Origin: Corynespora cassiicola
Taxonomy: Eukaryota > Ascomycota > Dothideomycetes > Pleosporales > Corynesporascaceae
Direction of reading: 5' to 3'
DNA length: 64,000 nucleotides
Assembly: GCA_022059125.1 (NCBI GenBank)
Contig: JAEUWY010000023.1
Coordinates: 1,488,001 to 1,552,000 of the forward strand
Of the stretch, positions 21,250 to 32,360 are shown piece by piece. The notes under the pieces were generated by a model that had not been told where the DNA came from, did no database searches, and saw only the letters and a list, made by a program, of their open reading frames with translations. A program made the position numbers and the translations under genes. Each line of letters starts with the position of its first letter. Positions within the stretch are counted from its first letter, which is position 1.

Positions 21250-21905
21250 ATGAGATCCTTGCTTGCTATCGCCTTTACGTTTGGCAGCATAGCATCTGCT
21301 TTCCCGTTTGCCCCTTGGATAATGACACCTCCTCCGGCAGGAACAAAATTCTATCAGCTTCAGGCGAAATCGTGCGTTGACTTTTTTCTTAGTTCTCGTG
21401 GAAGTTGACTGATTTCTTCACTCAGTGATGCTACGACTGTTTCCAATCAGTGGGTGACACTGGGGACTGGGTCAAAATCATACTCGCTTGCAAGCAATAA
21501 AGCAGCGGCCACCAAATTTTTTGTCAACAAGTATGATCCTACTGGTACATACGCCTTCCACAATGCAGATGATACACGTCAGATCGCACTCCAGGGTTCT
21601 GATGGTAGTCTCCTGTACCTGATGGATATCACAAACCCCAACGAGAATAACATTCCTGGCGGCCAGTTGATGGAGTGGGCGACCTTTACAATGGACAACA
21701 ATGTGCTTGGGGTGAAAGATGGAAGTATTCTGCAGAACCGGACGTTTGTAGCTGCCCGCGGGACGAGCTCTGAGTATACACTGGCGCTATATGATGGTAA
21801 GTTGACTCTAGACTATAAGAAAAGGGCTTCGCTGAATGTAAGCTAGGCGCCAGCACCGTTTCTGTCAGTATCACGCCAATCACTCTGAACATTGTCTCTG
21901 CTTAA
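21250..21905 (+). CDS. Small secreted protein, unrecognised
   Basis: Predicted extracellular protein of 183 residues from exons 21250-21371, 21426-21796 and 21847-21905 (introns 54 and 50 nt, both GT-AG with exact phase). It begins with a classical signal peptide (MRSLLAIAFTFGSIASAFPF). The mature part is rich in Thr, Asn, Gly and Asp with regularly spaced hydrophobic residues (for example QWVTLGTGSKSYSLASNK and GSDGSLLYLMDITNP), suggesting an all-beta fold. It has one N-x-S/T site (QNRTF) and essentially no cysteines. The C-terminus ITLNIVSA is reached only after the last splice. It resembles the general pattern of fungal cell-surface or effector-like small secreted proteins, but no named family is recognised. 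Confidence 0.75.
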
Positions 21906-22404
21906 CGAGGTTGATTGCTCTGGTGGAATCGACCGCTGTTGGGCACATCAAGAATTGTGGCTATTCGAGCGACGATGTGATGACATGTCGACATGTATAT
22001 ACTCCAGATGAGCAATGTGGTTTCTAGTGAATATATTCGCATAGGGTGCAGTGGACAGTGTACAATATCTTGAAACTCTTGTGTTTATGTGTGAGGAATT
22101 TTCCTATGGCATTGTGAAGGCTCTACAAGCTAAATACCAAGAAGTCGAGGGAATGTTGAAGCAGTGATGGCAGTCGAAGGCAGCAGACAGACGAGACGAC
22201 TTCCGCTCGCATGAGTCACGTGTTGATAGGCGATAGCGGGACCTACGGTAGCTGATTGGCTGGGAGGGCAAGAGCGCACCAATTTTGAACTCTTGGCATC
22301 CCACCACGGTAACCTCGACTCCTCGACAAAGACACAACAACAGCGCGTCCAGCACCCCCAGCCCTCCCGCTCCCTTTGGCATATCCCCGCGCAAACCTAC
22401 CAAT
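21906..22404. promoter_or_regulatory. Intergenic, eIF3m promoter region
   Basis: 499 bp; the last 200 bp are GC/CT-rich and lead into the eIF3m start. A CACGTG box is present near 22216-22222 (GTCACGTGTT). No gene is seen. Confidence 0.45.
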
Positions 22405-23769
22405 ATGCCTGGCCCGACCACGACCCTGCTCATCGAGGGCAGCTTCGAGGAGCTTGCCGACGAGCTCGCACAATACCTTGACGGCCTCAAAAAATCCCAG
22501 GGCGACGAGACCTCCAACATTCAGGCCGAAACCGCGGACCTGCTGAAGGAAAACCAGAAGGATGAAGTTCTGAAGAAGTTGGTCATGGGCAGCCAGGCCC
22601 TGAACCAGGCGCCAGAGAAGGGTATGGACATGGCGGAATCACAGAATACCAGAGCATGGCTAACAGGTTAACGTACAGAGTTCATAGCAGCATACAACCT
22701 GCTCGTCCACCTCGTCCGGCAGTCGCCCAACGTGGGAATGTTCCTCCCCAAGATCTGCACCCACTTGAGCACCCCGATCGCCTCGTCACCCGCAAACGGC
22801 GCCGGCCTCGCCCTTTCTGTCCTCAGCACAGTCTTCAACACCCTCCCCGCACAGAATGAAATGCGCTTCCACGTCCTCCTTGCCATTCTGCGTGTCATTC
22901 GCGCCACTTCAAACTTCGAGACCTTGCGCCCACAGTTGAAGCAGCTGGACCAATGGTTGGAGTCATGGGACATGGAGGACGAGGAGAGCCGCAAGCTCTA
23001 CCTGGCCATTAGTGACGTCGCGTCTGATGCGGGAGAGGACGAGCAGGCATACACCTACCTGCTCCGCGCTCTGCGCACATTCCCCTCGGAGGAGGTTTCA
23101 TCACCAGAGGCTCGCGAGCTCTCGCTCCGCGCTCTCAAGTCTGCCCTTACTCACCCCGCCCACTACGACTTCCAGGACCTCACTGAGCTCGACTCGATCC
23201 AGGCCCTCCGGAACTCGGACCCCATTTACTTCCAGCTCCTCGAGATCTTTAACTCGGACCTCTTGGACGACTTCAACGACTTCAAGGACGAGCACGATGG
23301 TTGGATCGAGGAGTCTGGATTGGATGCTGCCGCCCTGAACCGAAAGATGCGATTACTCACCCTCGCCTCGATATCGGCCTCGACCGGCCAGACGCGGTCG
23401 CTCCCATACGCACACATTGCCAAGGCACTCCAGGTCCCGGCCGAGGATGTCGAAATGTGGGTCATCGACGTGATCCGCGCGGGGCTCGTTGAGGGCAAGC
23501 TCAGCCAGCTGAACCAGACGTTCCTGATCCACCGCTCAACCTACCGCGTGTTTGGCGAAAACCAGTGGCGAGAGGTGGCGTCGCGGCTGGACATGTGGCG
23601 GAATAGCCTGGTCGGCGTGCTCCAGGTCATCCAGGCGGAGAAGCAGCGGTTTGCACAGGAGAAGGAAGAAGAGGCCAACAAGGCCGACCAGAAGCTCGAG
23701 CAGGCGGCGCGGGGTCAGGGTCAGCGGAAGGGCAAGCCCAGGGCTATGATTGACGACGAAATGGATTAA
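22405..23769 (+). CDS. Translation initiation factor eIF3 subunit M
   Basis: Component of the eIF3 complex that prepares the 40S ribosome for mRNA recruitment. Exons 22405-22621 and 22679-23769 (intron 57 nt, GTATGG...GTACAG) give 435 residues. The N-terminus (TTLLIEGSFEELADELAQYL) is followed by helical repeats. The PCI domain covers roughly residues 210-370 and includes MRLLTLASISASTGQTRSLP, the winged-helix part IAKALQVPAEDVEMWVIDVI, and GLVEGKLSQLNQTFLIHRST. A charged tail ends in RKGKPRAMIDDEMD. Subunit M is preferred over CSN7 because of the total length and the long N-terminal helical region. Single-copy housekeeping gene. Confidence 0.9.
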
Positions 23770-24144
23770 ACACGATCCGCATCATGTTTGGAAGTGGTGA
23801 CGGCAGTGGAGGTGGAGGCTCTTTTTCCTTCTTGTCTTCGGATTCGATAAAACGAGATGGGGGTCAGGAGCGAATGTGCATTTCCGAGGCTTTCTGGGTT
23901 AATGGATGGGAGCGGGTAGGCGGCCCTCGCGCTGCACCATAGAAAATGCGATACACTCTGACCTTGTGACGGGCACTGAATGACTGTTGTGAAGGTGCAA
24001 GGTATATATTTTGTAGGGGGGAAAGAGAGAAAAATGTAGTGCCAGACAACAACATGCCTTCTCCCATCTAAACCTACGTATATCGCAAATATGTTCTATA
24101 TAAAAATGGCCGACCAAGCAGACAGTAAGCAGCAGCATTCGCAA
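23770..24144. other. Convergent 3' intergenic
   Basis: 375 bp between two convergent genes; it holds both 3'UTRs. No other feature is seen. Confidence 0.5.
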
Positions 24145-24909
<765 letters not shown>

Positions 24910-24926
24910 TTATACGGCGGAGGTGC

Positions 24927-25226
24927 TCAAGGGCGGCTGGGGGAGTGTCCAGCTACGGGTCCGTTGCTCTGGTATTCGCCCTTGCGCTGGTCGACAATCT
25001 TCTTGAACAAGAAGCTGCCGGTCGCGAAGATGAGGACAAAGGGCCAGACCTTGAGGGGGGACTTGGAGGGCGAGGAGTTAGTGTGCGAGGGAGGTTCGTT
25101 GGGGCCGGTGGGCTCTCCGGGCTGGCGGAGACGCGAGGCGAGAGCGGAAGAGGAGGAGAAGGGACGGGATGAGACGTGTGCGAAGGCAGGAGTGCGGCGG
25201 AAGAGGGTCGAGAGGGGCGGAGACAT
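24927..25226 (-). CDS. Small mitochondrial-type membrane protein, unrecognised
   Basis: A 99-residue single-exon protein. The N-terminus is rich in Arg, Ser and Ala without acidic residues (MSPPLSTLFRRTPAFAHVSS then RPFSSSSALASRLRQPG), a typical mitochondrial presequence with a plausible cleavage after RPFSSS. One hydrophobic helix follows (VWPFVLIFATGSFLFKKIV), then a short polar tail. This layout suggests an inner-membrane protein. I cannot name a family. It sits head-to-tail with URA6 on the same strand with a 26-bp gap, so the two transcripts probably overlap. Confidence 0.65.
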   Translation of the reverse strand: MSPPLSTLFRRTPAFAHVSSRPFSSSSALASRLRQPGEPTGPNEPPSHTNSSPSKSPLKVWPFVLIFATGSFLFKKIVDQRKGEYQSNGPVAGHSPSRP

Positions 25227-25646
25227 GACGAGGGTTTTGAGCGGAAGACCGATGCTGGCAGTTGTGATGCAGGCGGCTTTTTAGATGGCGCTAGCGTGAT
25301 TGCGGACTAGCGCACGCCGCGTCGAGGGGAAGGCGCTGTGGGCTCCTGCAGGGCAACGTTGGCCCCTCGTCTTCACTGCGTCGTCTCTCACGTACCAGGG
25401 GCCGCGACAGTGAACGAGAGTCGTCCCGCGCATATCGCGCTTGGGACGCGAAAGAAGATTCCAGACTAATCTACAGCCGCCCTCTGTTTACCTTTTCTGC
25501 TCTGTTTTCCCCTACTCCACTAATCCACATCCGCCTCCGCCTCCACACACTCCACGCACTCCACCCTCTTCCCATACTTCCAATCCCTATCCAATTCCAG
25601 GACAACAGACTTCAAACACGTGCAGCAGGAGTCGTCGTTCGCCGCC
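25227..25646. promoter_or_regulatory. Divergent promoter
   Basis: 420 bp between divergent start codons. The 3' half (about 25,490-25,600) is strongly pyrimidine-rich with CTCCAC-type repeats, a common fungal promoter/5'UTR feature. Confidence 0.5.
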
Positions 25647-26600
25647 ATGGCTAGTACCAGGCGAAAGCTCAGATCTAGGCGCATCAGCTTCCTCGACCTC
25701 CCCGGCGAGCTACGGAACAACTTTTACAAGTATTATTTCGAAGACGACTTCCGCTGTGAGTTTGTTGCTCAAGACCATGCGCTCCTCGACAAGTTCACTT
25801 GCGGCGAGACTTCCCCAGGAGCGATTGCCTCTGATCACTTGACCCAGATTCTTCTTGTCCTCGGTGTGTCTCCTATCATGTTCGAGCGCCTGCACATTCC
25901 GAAGGCTGTCAACAAGAAGACGGTTCGCATGTCACGAGCAATGGGCCAGTACATGCGAATTCATGGCCTCCAGACCAAGTGGTCCACCTCTCTCTGCCCT
26001 CTCCTCTTGCTATGCAAACTCATACACCACGAGGTAATCGCATTGTTCTACAAGAAGACGACCATGGTTTTTGCAGGCCCCAAGCGCGTCACGAACACTC
26101 TCCAGATTGTTCCGAAGATCCACCTGGCTCTCATCACCAAGCTCGATCTTCACTACTCCACCTATGGGAGCCCCTCCCTCTTCGAGCATAGCGCATGGCA
26201 AGTTGTACACACGTTGAGCTGGGAGAGGGCTTGTGGAGAACTCATTGAGCAATTGAACAACATCCAGGAGTTGCAGATCTGGATCAAGGTCAACCACCGC
26301 CCATTAATCTTTGAACTGGACCAAGACTGGCTGAGCCCTATCATTCGGTTCCGCCGTCTAGCCCCTGTTCTTCTAAAGGTACAGATTCATCTGATCACGA
26401 GCAACAATTATCCGCGGATCGCGCCGCTGACCCGTCAACAACAAGCGATCCTCGATGTGGAAAAAGACTTCCACACCATCTTCGCCAAGGCCATTTCCGA
26501 TTTCATCGTGGGCCGCAACGAAGAAGAGGCCATGCGCATATTCGATGACGTATGGGACCTCACTGATGTCAACCTTCGATCCTTCCTTTCGTTCCGTTAG
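25647..26600 (+). CDS. LPGELR (F-box-like) fungal protein
   Basis: A 317-residue single-exon protein of a large fungal group that begins with an F-box-like motif. The motif is ISFLDLPGELRNNFYKYYF at about residues 13-31. The remainder is leucine- and histidine-containing with no catalytic signature (LICKLIHHEV-like SLCPLLLLCKLIHHEVIALF, then ITKLDLHYSTYGSP and a WIKVNHRPLIFELD strand), similar to the substrate-side domain of many such proteins. Some of these join SCF ubiquitin ligases, most are uncharacterised. The start at 25647 is supported by a perfect context (GCCGCCATGG); an upstream in-frame ATG at 25620 would add nine residues. A second protein with the same type of motif lies convergently 0.5 kb downstream. 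Confidence 0.8.
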   Translation: MASTRRKLRSRRISFLDLPGELRNNFYKYYFEDDFRCEFVAQDHALLDKFTCGETSPGAIASDHLTQILLVLGVSPIMFERLHIPKAVNKKTVRMSRAMGQYMRIHGLQTKWSTSLCPLLLLCKLIHHEVIALFYKKTTMVFAGPKRVTNTLQIVPKIHLALITKLDLHYSTYGSPSLFEHSAWQVVHTLSWERACGELIEQLNNIQELQIWIKVNHRPLIFELDQDWLSPIIRFRRLAPVLLKVQIHLITSNNYPRIAPLTRQQQAILDVEKDFHTIFAKAISDFIVGRNEEEAMRIFDDVWDLTDVNLRSFLSFR

Positions 26601-27131
26601 GGTGTACCAGGACAACATCATTTACACAAGTATCCTTGCTCTGCCATCAAACATGAGCACTTGTAGACACAGGGATTGCTTACTTTCACGGTATGGCTTC
26701 TTTAATACTTTCCCGGCATTACTCTCAGGTCAACGATTCATCGCATGTCACGGCGTTCGGGACTATAAAAGCAAAACTCTTTGATACTCCTTTCCTCAGT
26801 CATGTACTTCTCGTCGTGCTCCTAGTCAAACACGGCTTCTTTCCCAATTTCACGGCTACGGTTCATTGCATGGCAAGGTGTTCGGGGACTATGAAGGTAG
26901 GAAGCACTTTGATACCTTTTTCATCTATGTAGTTCTCACAATGATCCCACTCAATGCGTTTCCAAAGTATGCTTGCTGTCGGTTCCCGTGAATTCGTGTC
27001 TATAATCTAGTGCCAATCCTTCGTAAATAACATGACAAGCCTCGCCTCTATATACCTAGGTACTCAACGCCGACAAATCTGACTGAATCTCGAAATGGCA
27101 ATTCCTTCCCATCCACAACCGTCCCGAATGG
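26601..27131. other. Convergent 3' intergenic
   Basis: 531 bp between two convergent LPPELR-type genes. It contains two similar stretches (around 26,690-26,790 and 26,830-26,935) sharing CACGGCTTCTTT/CACGGTATGGCTTCTTT-type sequence and a GGGACTAT box, an imperfect local duplication. Confidence 0.5.
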
Positions 27132-28151
27132 CTACGCACCCTCATCCACCTCACAAAGCACAATCTCACACATCCTCAAGTCACCCCCAATCCCCATGGT
27201 CAGCCTCCAACACCACCCTTCATCCCCTGCAGCCGCAGACCCCTCCCTCGCAACCACCTCGCCTGCGCCTGCACCCGCACCCTCAGCCTCCTCCCTCGCA
27301 GTAGCAGCAGCAGCACCACCACCACCACCACAATCCACGCATCGAAAATCGTAGCTGGGCACAAAGCGGCGATCCTTCACCATGCGCGCCTTCTTCTGGC
27401 GAAAGTGCGTGTGGGCGCTGCGAATCAGCAGATGGCGGCGCACCTGGGCGACGAAGCGCGCGGGGATGACAATGGTGTGCAGGTTCTCGAAGCGGCGGAC
27501 CAGGTGCTGGATCTCGCGGAAGGAGTAGCAGCGCGAGGGCGTGGTGGGGGAGGAGGAGGAGGAGGAGGAGGAGGAGGGGGGCTGGGGGGTTGCCGAGTCA
27601 GGGGCAGGGGGGGAGGGGGTTAGCATGGAGGAAGGTTGCGCCGCTTGCGAGGGGCCAGTTGCCGGCGGGGGGGATGGCGAGGATCGAGGGTTGCCATTGG
27701 GATTGCTGATGCTGATGCTGGTGCTGTTGTTGCCGCCGTTGCCGCTGCCGCTGCCACTGATGCCGTTGCCGTTGGGGGTGCCGGCCGTGGTGGTGGTGAC
27801 CGGCGTTCGATAGCCCGGCACCAGCAGCGAGGTCACCAAGCTCGTGGGCGCAAACTTGGGCTCCGCAACCAAGGGATTGGCATCGAAGTCGCGCGTCAGG
27901 AGGAACGTGTGAGAAGTGTAGGCGACGCGGTGCGCCTCTGCATAAATCTTGCGGCAGGTGAGGAGCAGGGCGAGGGCGTGCGGCGAGGGCAGTGCCGACG
28001 CGGGGAGCTGGTGCGAGGCGTTGATGTGCGCCGCCAGAGGGGTCCACAGCGCCTCGTAAATCAGGAGCCGCAGTTCTGGGGGCAGAGAGAGCAAAGAAGA
28101 TGCGGACGATGCCATTGAGGGGTCAATGGATGAAGAGAGGGTGGCATACAC
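27132..28151 (-). CDS. LPPELR (F-box-like) protein with long disordered insert
   Basis: A 339-residue single-exon protein. It carries the fungal LPPELR motif (LLSLPPELRLLIYEALW, about residues 20-37), then LLTCRKIYAEAHRVAYTSHT and a strand with RDFDANPL, as in many fungal F-box-like/2EXR-type proteins. The middle (about residues 120-215) is a large low-complexity insert of Gly-Asn, Ser-Pro and poly-Ser runs. The conserved part resumes at YSFREIQHLVRRFENLHTIV. A CVDCGGGGGAAAA run precedes the C-terminus. The function is unknown. Alternative start: the second methionine at 28115, which removes a weak N-terminal extension. The repeated codons (GGC/AGC) make this region liable to length change. 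Confidence 0.75.
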   Translation of the reverse strand: MYATLSSSIDPSMASSASSLLSLPPELRLLIYEALWTPLAAHINASHQLPASALPSPHALALLLTCRKIYAEAHRVAYTSHTFLLTRDFDANPLVAEPKFAPTSLVTSLLVPGYRTPVTTTTAGTPNGNGISGSGSGNGGNNSTSISISNPNGNPRSSPSPPPATGPSQAAQPSSMLTPSPPAPDSATPQPPSSSSSSSSSPTTPSRCYSFREIQHLVRRFENLHTIVIPARFVAQVRRHLLIRSAHTHFRQKKARMVKDRRFVPSYDFRCVDCGGGGGAAAATAREEAEGAGAGAGEVVAREGSAAAGDEGWCWRLTMGIGGDLRMCEIVLCEVDEGA

Positions 28152-30588
28152 ATGGTACCTTTTGCGAGGTGCGGCGTGGGATAGCTTGGGGGTGTCATGG
28201 GCTGAGGTCGCGGATTATCGGTCGGCCCGATTGCGGAATGGGGGTTGCTGTAGCTGGGGGTTGGCTGAGTGAGTGTGTAAGGCTTGAGCGTATTTGTCGC
28301 TGGTTTTGGAGAGGCTGCTATGCGACAACTCAGCGCGGCTTTACTGGATTGGAAGACGTGCAGATCTGGTGCCGAGGGTTAAGGCGGCTAGTGCCATACT
28401 GCTACGCGATGGTGTGGGTAGCGTAAGCACATTGCGGTTTGGTGCTGCGTCGTGCCCTGGCCCCCATGATTCCAGTCCGCGTCCAAGGCAGCATCTCGAC
28501 GTCTTTGAATTCCGGTAGACTTGTCCATTGGTTGCGTGCTAGCCACCGCCGTTCTTGGGAAGAGACTACACGAGCGTGGTGCGCATTTCAGACAAGGGGC
28601 GGTGAACAAATGCCGCCATGTGCGAGGCCTCGGAGGGCGGCTACCGCTACGAGCATAGTCAACCGAATTTACAGAAGCTCGGCCAGGCTTTCCAGATAGC
28701 GCGAACACTTCTTGCTTGTTCTGCAAGTCATTTGTGGGTTTCATGATTCCCACTACATATGAAAACCGCTTGGCGGAGGCTTGTTCAGAAGCCTGCGTGT
28801 CTTCTTTTGTCTCTCTTTCGAGTCATCGCACGTTCCTCGTGGCTGCGGACAAAGATGTTGAGTTGGATCAAGGCTACTGACTCGAGTAGCTACATCTCCT
28901 AAGGTGCAGGCCCGATTAGCCGCCTTTTGCCAGTGTCTTTCTGCACTGTTCATGTTTCCATGATCTTATTGTTCCCATCTAAGGTATCGCCATTGAACTT
29001 TGGATCAGCCAGACTGACATGAGAGTACATCATTCTGATGAAAAAGCAGGAGTATCTAGCAGTCTGGACCGGAAAGTTGAGACCGCGGGCAATCTTCACG
29101 AGTAGTGTCTCAAATTCTGCGCCTAGGTTCTACACTGTATAGAGAACCCGGCCTGTCAAAACAATAATCGGCGACCCTACGCCATTGCGCTGATTCCGGC
29201 GCCCGAGCTTCAACTGCCCACTTGGTCGAATTCCATGTGCCCGGAGAACTCCCCCGCACTTCACTTCTACTACCGGAATCGTCTCCGTCCACGTTTCACT
29301 AACAGTCAAAGTATTAACAAGACACCAGCAGGGAGACGTGGTGCCCTTGACTTGGCCTATTTACATTTCGCCGGAAGTCTCTTTTTTCCCACTCTTGTAG
29401 CCTGCTCTCTAGCAATATGCTGTCAAGTTTCACTTTGACGATGAATAAGGTGACAGTCCAGACAGCACTTGTGTACAAAGCCAAATGCTGTGGTCGCTGG
29501 AACGGCACGCATCTCTCAAAACATGTGGTAGCGGGCCATTTGAATCATTTCATGAATCATTTCATATGCCTAACGAAGCCTACCCATCTCTGAAAATCTA
29601 GGACTTGTCAGGAACTGAGATGGCAATCGTTTGGCGCATGTCATGGAATCTCAAACTGTTGAAGGATGGAGTTGGAAGACGGCCTGAGTCTTGACTGGCT
29701 TTTTTTTTTTTTTACCTAAATCACGGAGGAAAACGTGGGGCTAGCGCCACCCGTACCCTCGTGCCGAAATGCCGCATGCTCTAGTCGATGCCTGACGCGT
29801 GGAGGACGCTGGATTGGACACTTCCCTGTCTTGCAACCGCACTGGTTCAGTCCATGTCGGGATGGATACTAGCAGGTTTCACCTAGCTCGAGGCGGGATA
29901 TTCCCCACGAACGAGGTCCGTACAGCACGACCGAGAATGCGACCGTTAACAAATTATCTCCTGACCAGCCCGCAGTCAAGGCGGCCCGACACGGGAAGAT
30001 ACAAGATATTCCTTGAGCGTTACAGAGACTAAATCCTTGGGTGTGGTAGATCGATATTACTAGGTGGTAGATTGATAAACGCAGGGGTAGCAGCGCCCTG
30101 ATCCTCTAACGCCCACCGGGCCAACTTATGGGTACTCGACGTCGCGCCTTGCTCGCAATAGGGCATCATAATAGCTATGTGAGCTGGGCCGCGATGCATA
30201 AACTCTCCAGATCGAATTCGCTAATCTAGAAGGAGTCAGGTAACGTGTCAGTCCCAGTATTTTGGCGTGCGCAATGCAGGGCGGAGCCGCAACAGCGCCC
30301 GGGCTGGCCGAATGTCCACATAGACTAAGTGCAAGCGTGAGACGCCGACAGAAAGGAAGCTCGCCTTGCGGATTCCAGAATTACCTTTCGGTTACCATGG
30401 CTATGGCCATTTGATACCGACGCGGGCATGAACCCTGTACGTCGAACTGTATCCCACATGAAGGTCATCTATGGGTCCCCCCAAAATCCCATATGCTGAC
30501 CGCGATCTGCCGCTCACAGACTTTCGTCCCGGGAATCCGCAGACTTCTCGCACCCCGCAATCGATGATCGCCTCGAAGGAAGACTACG
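28152..30588. other. Gene-free interval
   Basis: 2437 bp with no supported gene. It includes a 13-nt T run at about 29,701-29,713. Frames present are short and lack domain or codon signal. Confidence 0.5.
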
Positions 30589-31846
30589 ATGGTATCCGAC
30601 AGCCTTGTTTTTCGTCAGCAAGATGGCACTCAAGAGGTATTTGGCTTTCTCGCGTAGCAGGCCATCAGTCTTTCGTTACTGACCCGTTGCCTAGTATCCA
30701 CCTGGTTACTTGGAAGAGACCAGGGGCCCTCAAATCGTTATTGGCAATGCTGTCTGTCAACTGGTAGGAACACTGCTGGTCACGGCACGAATATATTCTC
30801 GACTGGCACTTGTCAAGATGTGGTATCTTGAAGACTATGTGCTGATATTAGCTTGGGTATGTTATTCCGAACCTCAAGTAGAGTATGCTAAAGAGCCATA
30901 GCTAATCGCAACGGGCTGGACTTGCTGCCAATACGCCCAAGTCGCCTATGGCTCGGGGAGGCACACTCCGGCTAGTACCAAAGAAGAAGCAGTCGAAGCC
31001 CAGAAGATCTCATACGTAGCCCTGTTCATGATCCTCCCCGCCGTCTGTCTTCCAAAAGCCAGCATATGCCTCACCTACATTCGTATCTTCTCCAATGACA
31101 AGGTCGGACGCTACGTGATCCAGGCCGTCGGGTTACTCCTCGTGCTTGCTTCATGCGTGCACGTCATTGAATCTGGATTAGTATGTACACCAACTTATGT
31201 GTACTGGACCGAGTTCCGACCCCAGGACAAATGCCTTGCCGACTTTGCATGGTTCTATGTAGGGGGATGCATTAGCATCAGCGCTGACTTCATAATCATT
31301 GGAGTAGTGTTGCCCCGGATCATTGGCTTACACCTCAACCGCCGCGAGAAGTTGGCATTGATATGCATTGTGTGTTTAGGTTTTTTCGCCGCCGCTGCCG
31401 GTATCGCACGCATGGCCCGCCTCGCAATTACACTACAATCTCCGGACCTCGATCCAAACTGGGACCAGTACGACGTGTCGATATGGACGGCGGCCGAGAT
31501 ATACACATGCGTTATTTGCGCCTCGGCGCCGGGGATCAAGCCGCTCGTGACCAAGCTAATTCCGAAACTCTTGCTCACAACACTGAGGAGCCGGAGCAAG
31601 TCGACTAGCGATCCACAATCGATTGAATTGGGCTCAAGAATCAAGAAGCACTCTATTGGCTGCATGCCGATGCAAAGGAGCACAAGCGACGACGAGCTGA
31701 ACTTGAATGACACGTCTACCGAAGTGGATTCGAGAGGCGATGCAGAGTCATGGGATAACAGAAGTCAGGATACGGAGCCCAGGCCGGGACCAGTGATCTA
31801 CAAGACGAGTGAATTCACAATTGAGAGTTCGGCCGCAAGAGTTTGA
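30589..31846 (+). CDS. Pth11-like / fungal rhodopsin-domain integral membrane protein
   Basis: Seven-helix plasma-membrane protein of the fungal rhodopsin-like domain family that includes Pth11-type receptors. Proposed exons 30589-30636, 30695-30856 and 30902-31846 (introns 58 and 45 nt) give 384 residues. Family signatures: VGTLLVTARIYSRLALVKMW followed by YLEDYVLILAW (the R-x-Y-x-R and the D-Y helix 2), PKASICLTYIRIFSNDKVGR (helix 3 end), DFAWFYVGGCISISADFIII (helix 5 with the C-x-x-D-like region), and RMARLAITLQSPDLDPNWD then SIWTAAEIYTCVICASAPGI (helix 7). The cytoplasmic C-terminus is Ser-rich. No N-terminal CFEM domain is present. The 16-residue first exon is inferred from splice phase and is the least certain part. 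Ligand unknown. Confidence 0.85.
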
Positions 31847-32360
31847 GTTTACATGGTCTCAGGCAGCTAAATCCTACACCTACCTGATACGGCAATACAT
31901 GACTACGCGGACCAGGCGGATCATATGCTCTTCATGCTGTAATGCAAGCACGAATCCTACTGCGTGGCAACCCATGGACAAATTTTCTTATTGCATATGC
32001 AGGGTGGGCCACTATTCTCATGCTGAACCCCGATCGGCTCTTTGAAGACCAGGTACGTCTAATGGTTTGCCGGACATTTATCCAAGTACGAGACCAAGCA
32101 TGCACGCCCACCAATCGCTTGGTTTCGAGGTACTATATAGCTAATTGCAAGTACATGTAGAGATCACACATCGGCCTACAACCACAACACCAAGATGCGA
32201 CTCGGTATTGAACGGCACAAACAGTGCATCGTACCATGGCATCTAGAACCCCGACCGTGGAGTTCTGGCCTCCACACCGACAGTACATAACGGAGCAGAA
32301 TCTGCGGTAACTTTGGGCAGACAGCATCTTTTTCTACCAAAGAACTGCTTCTCTGCTTGT
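31847..32360. other. Intergenic
   Basis: 514 bp between two plus-strand genes; promoter of the GH28-like gene. Nothing further is seen. Confidence 0.5.

Noticed and set aside
27405..28118. Long plus-strand frames opposite the Ser/Gly-rich LPPELR gene
   Set aside because: They are antisense shadows of the repetitive GGC/AGC codons; translations are poly-Gly/Val/Ala without domains.
30471..30767. Start of the Pth11-like gene at 30471
   Set aside because: That frame does not join the conserved YPPGYLEETRG segment in phase; the ATG at 30589 with a 58-nt intron does.
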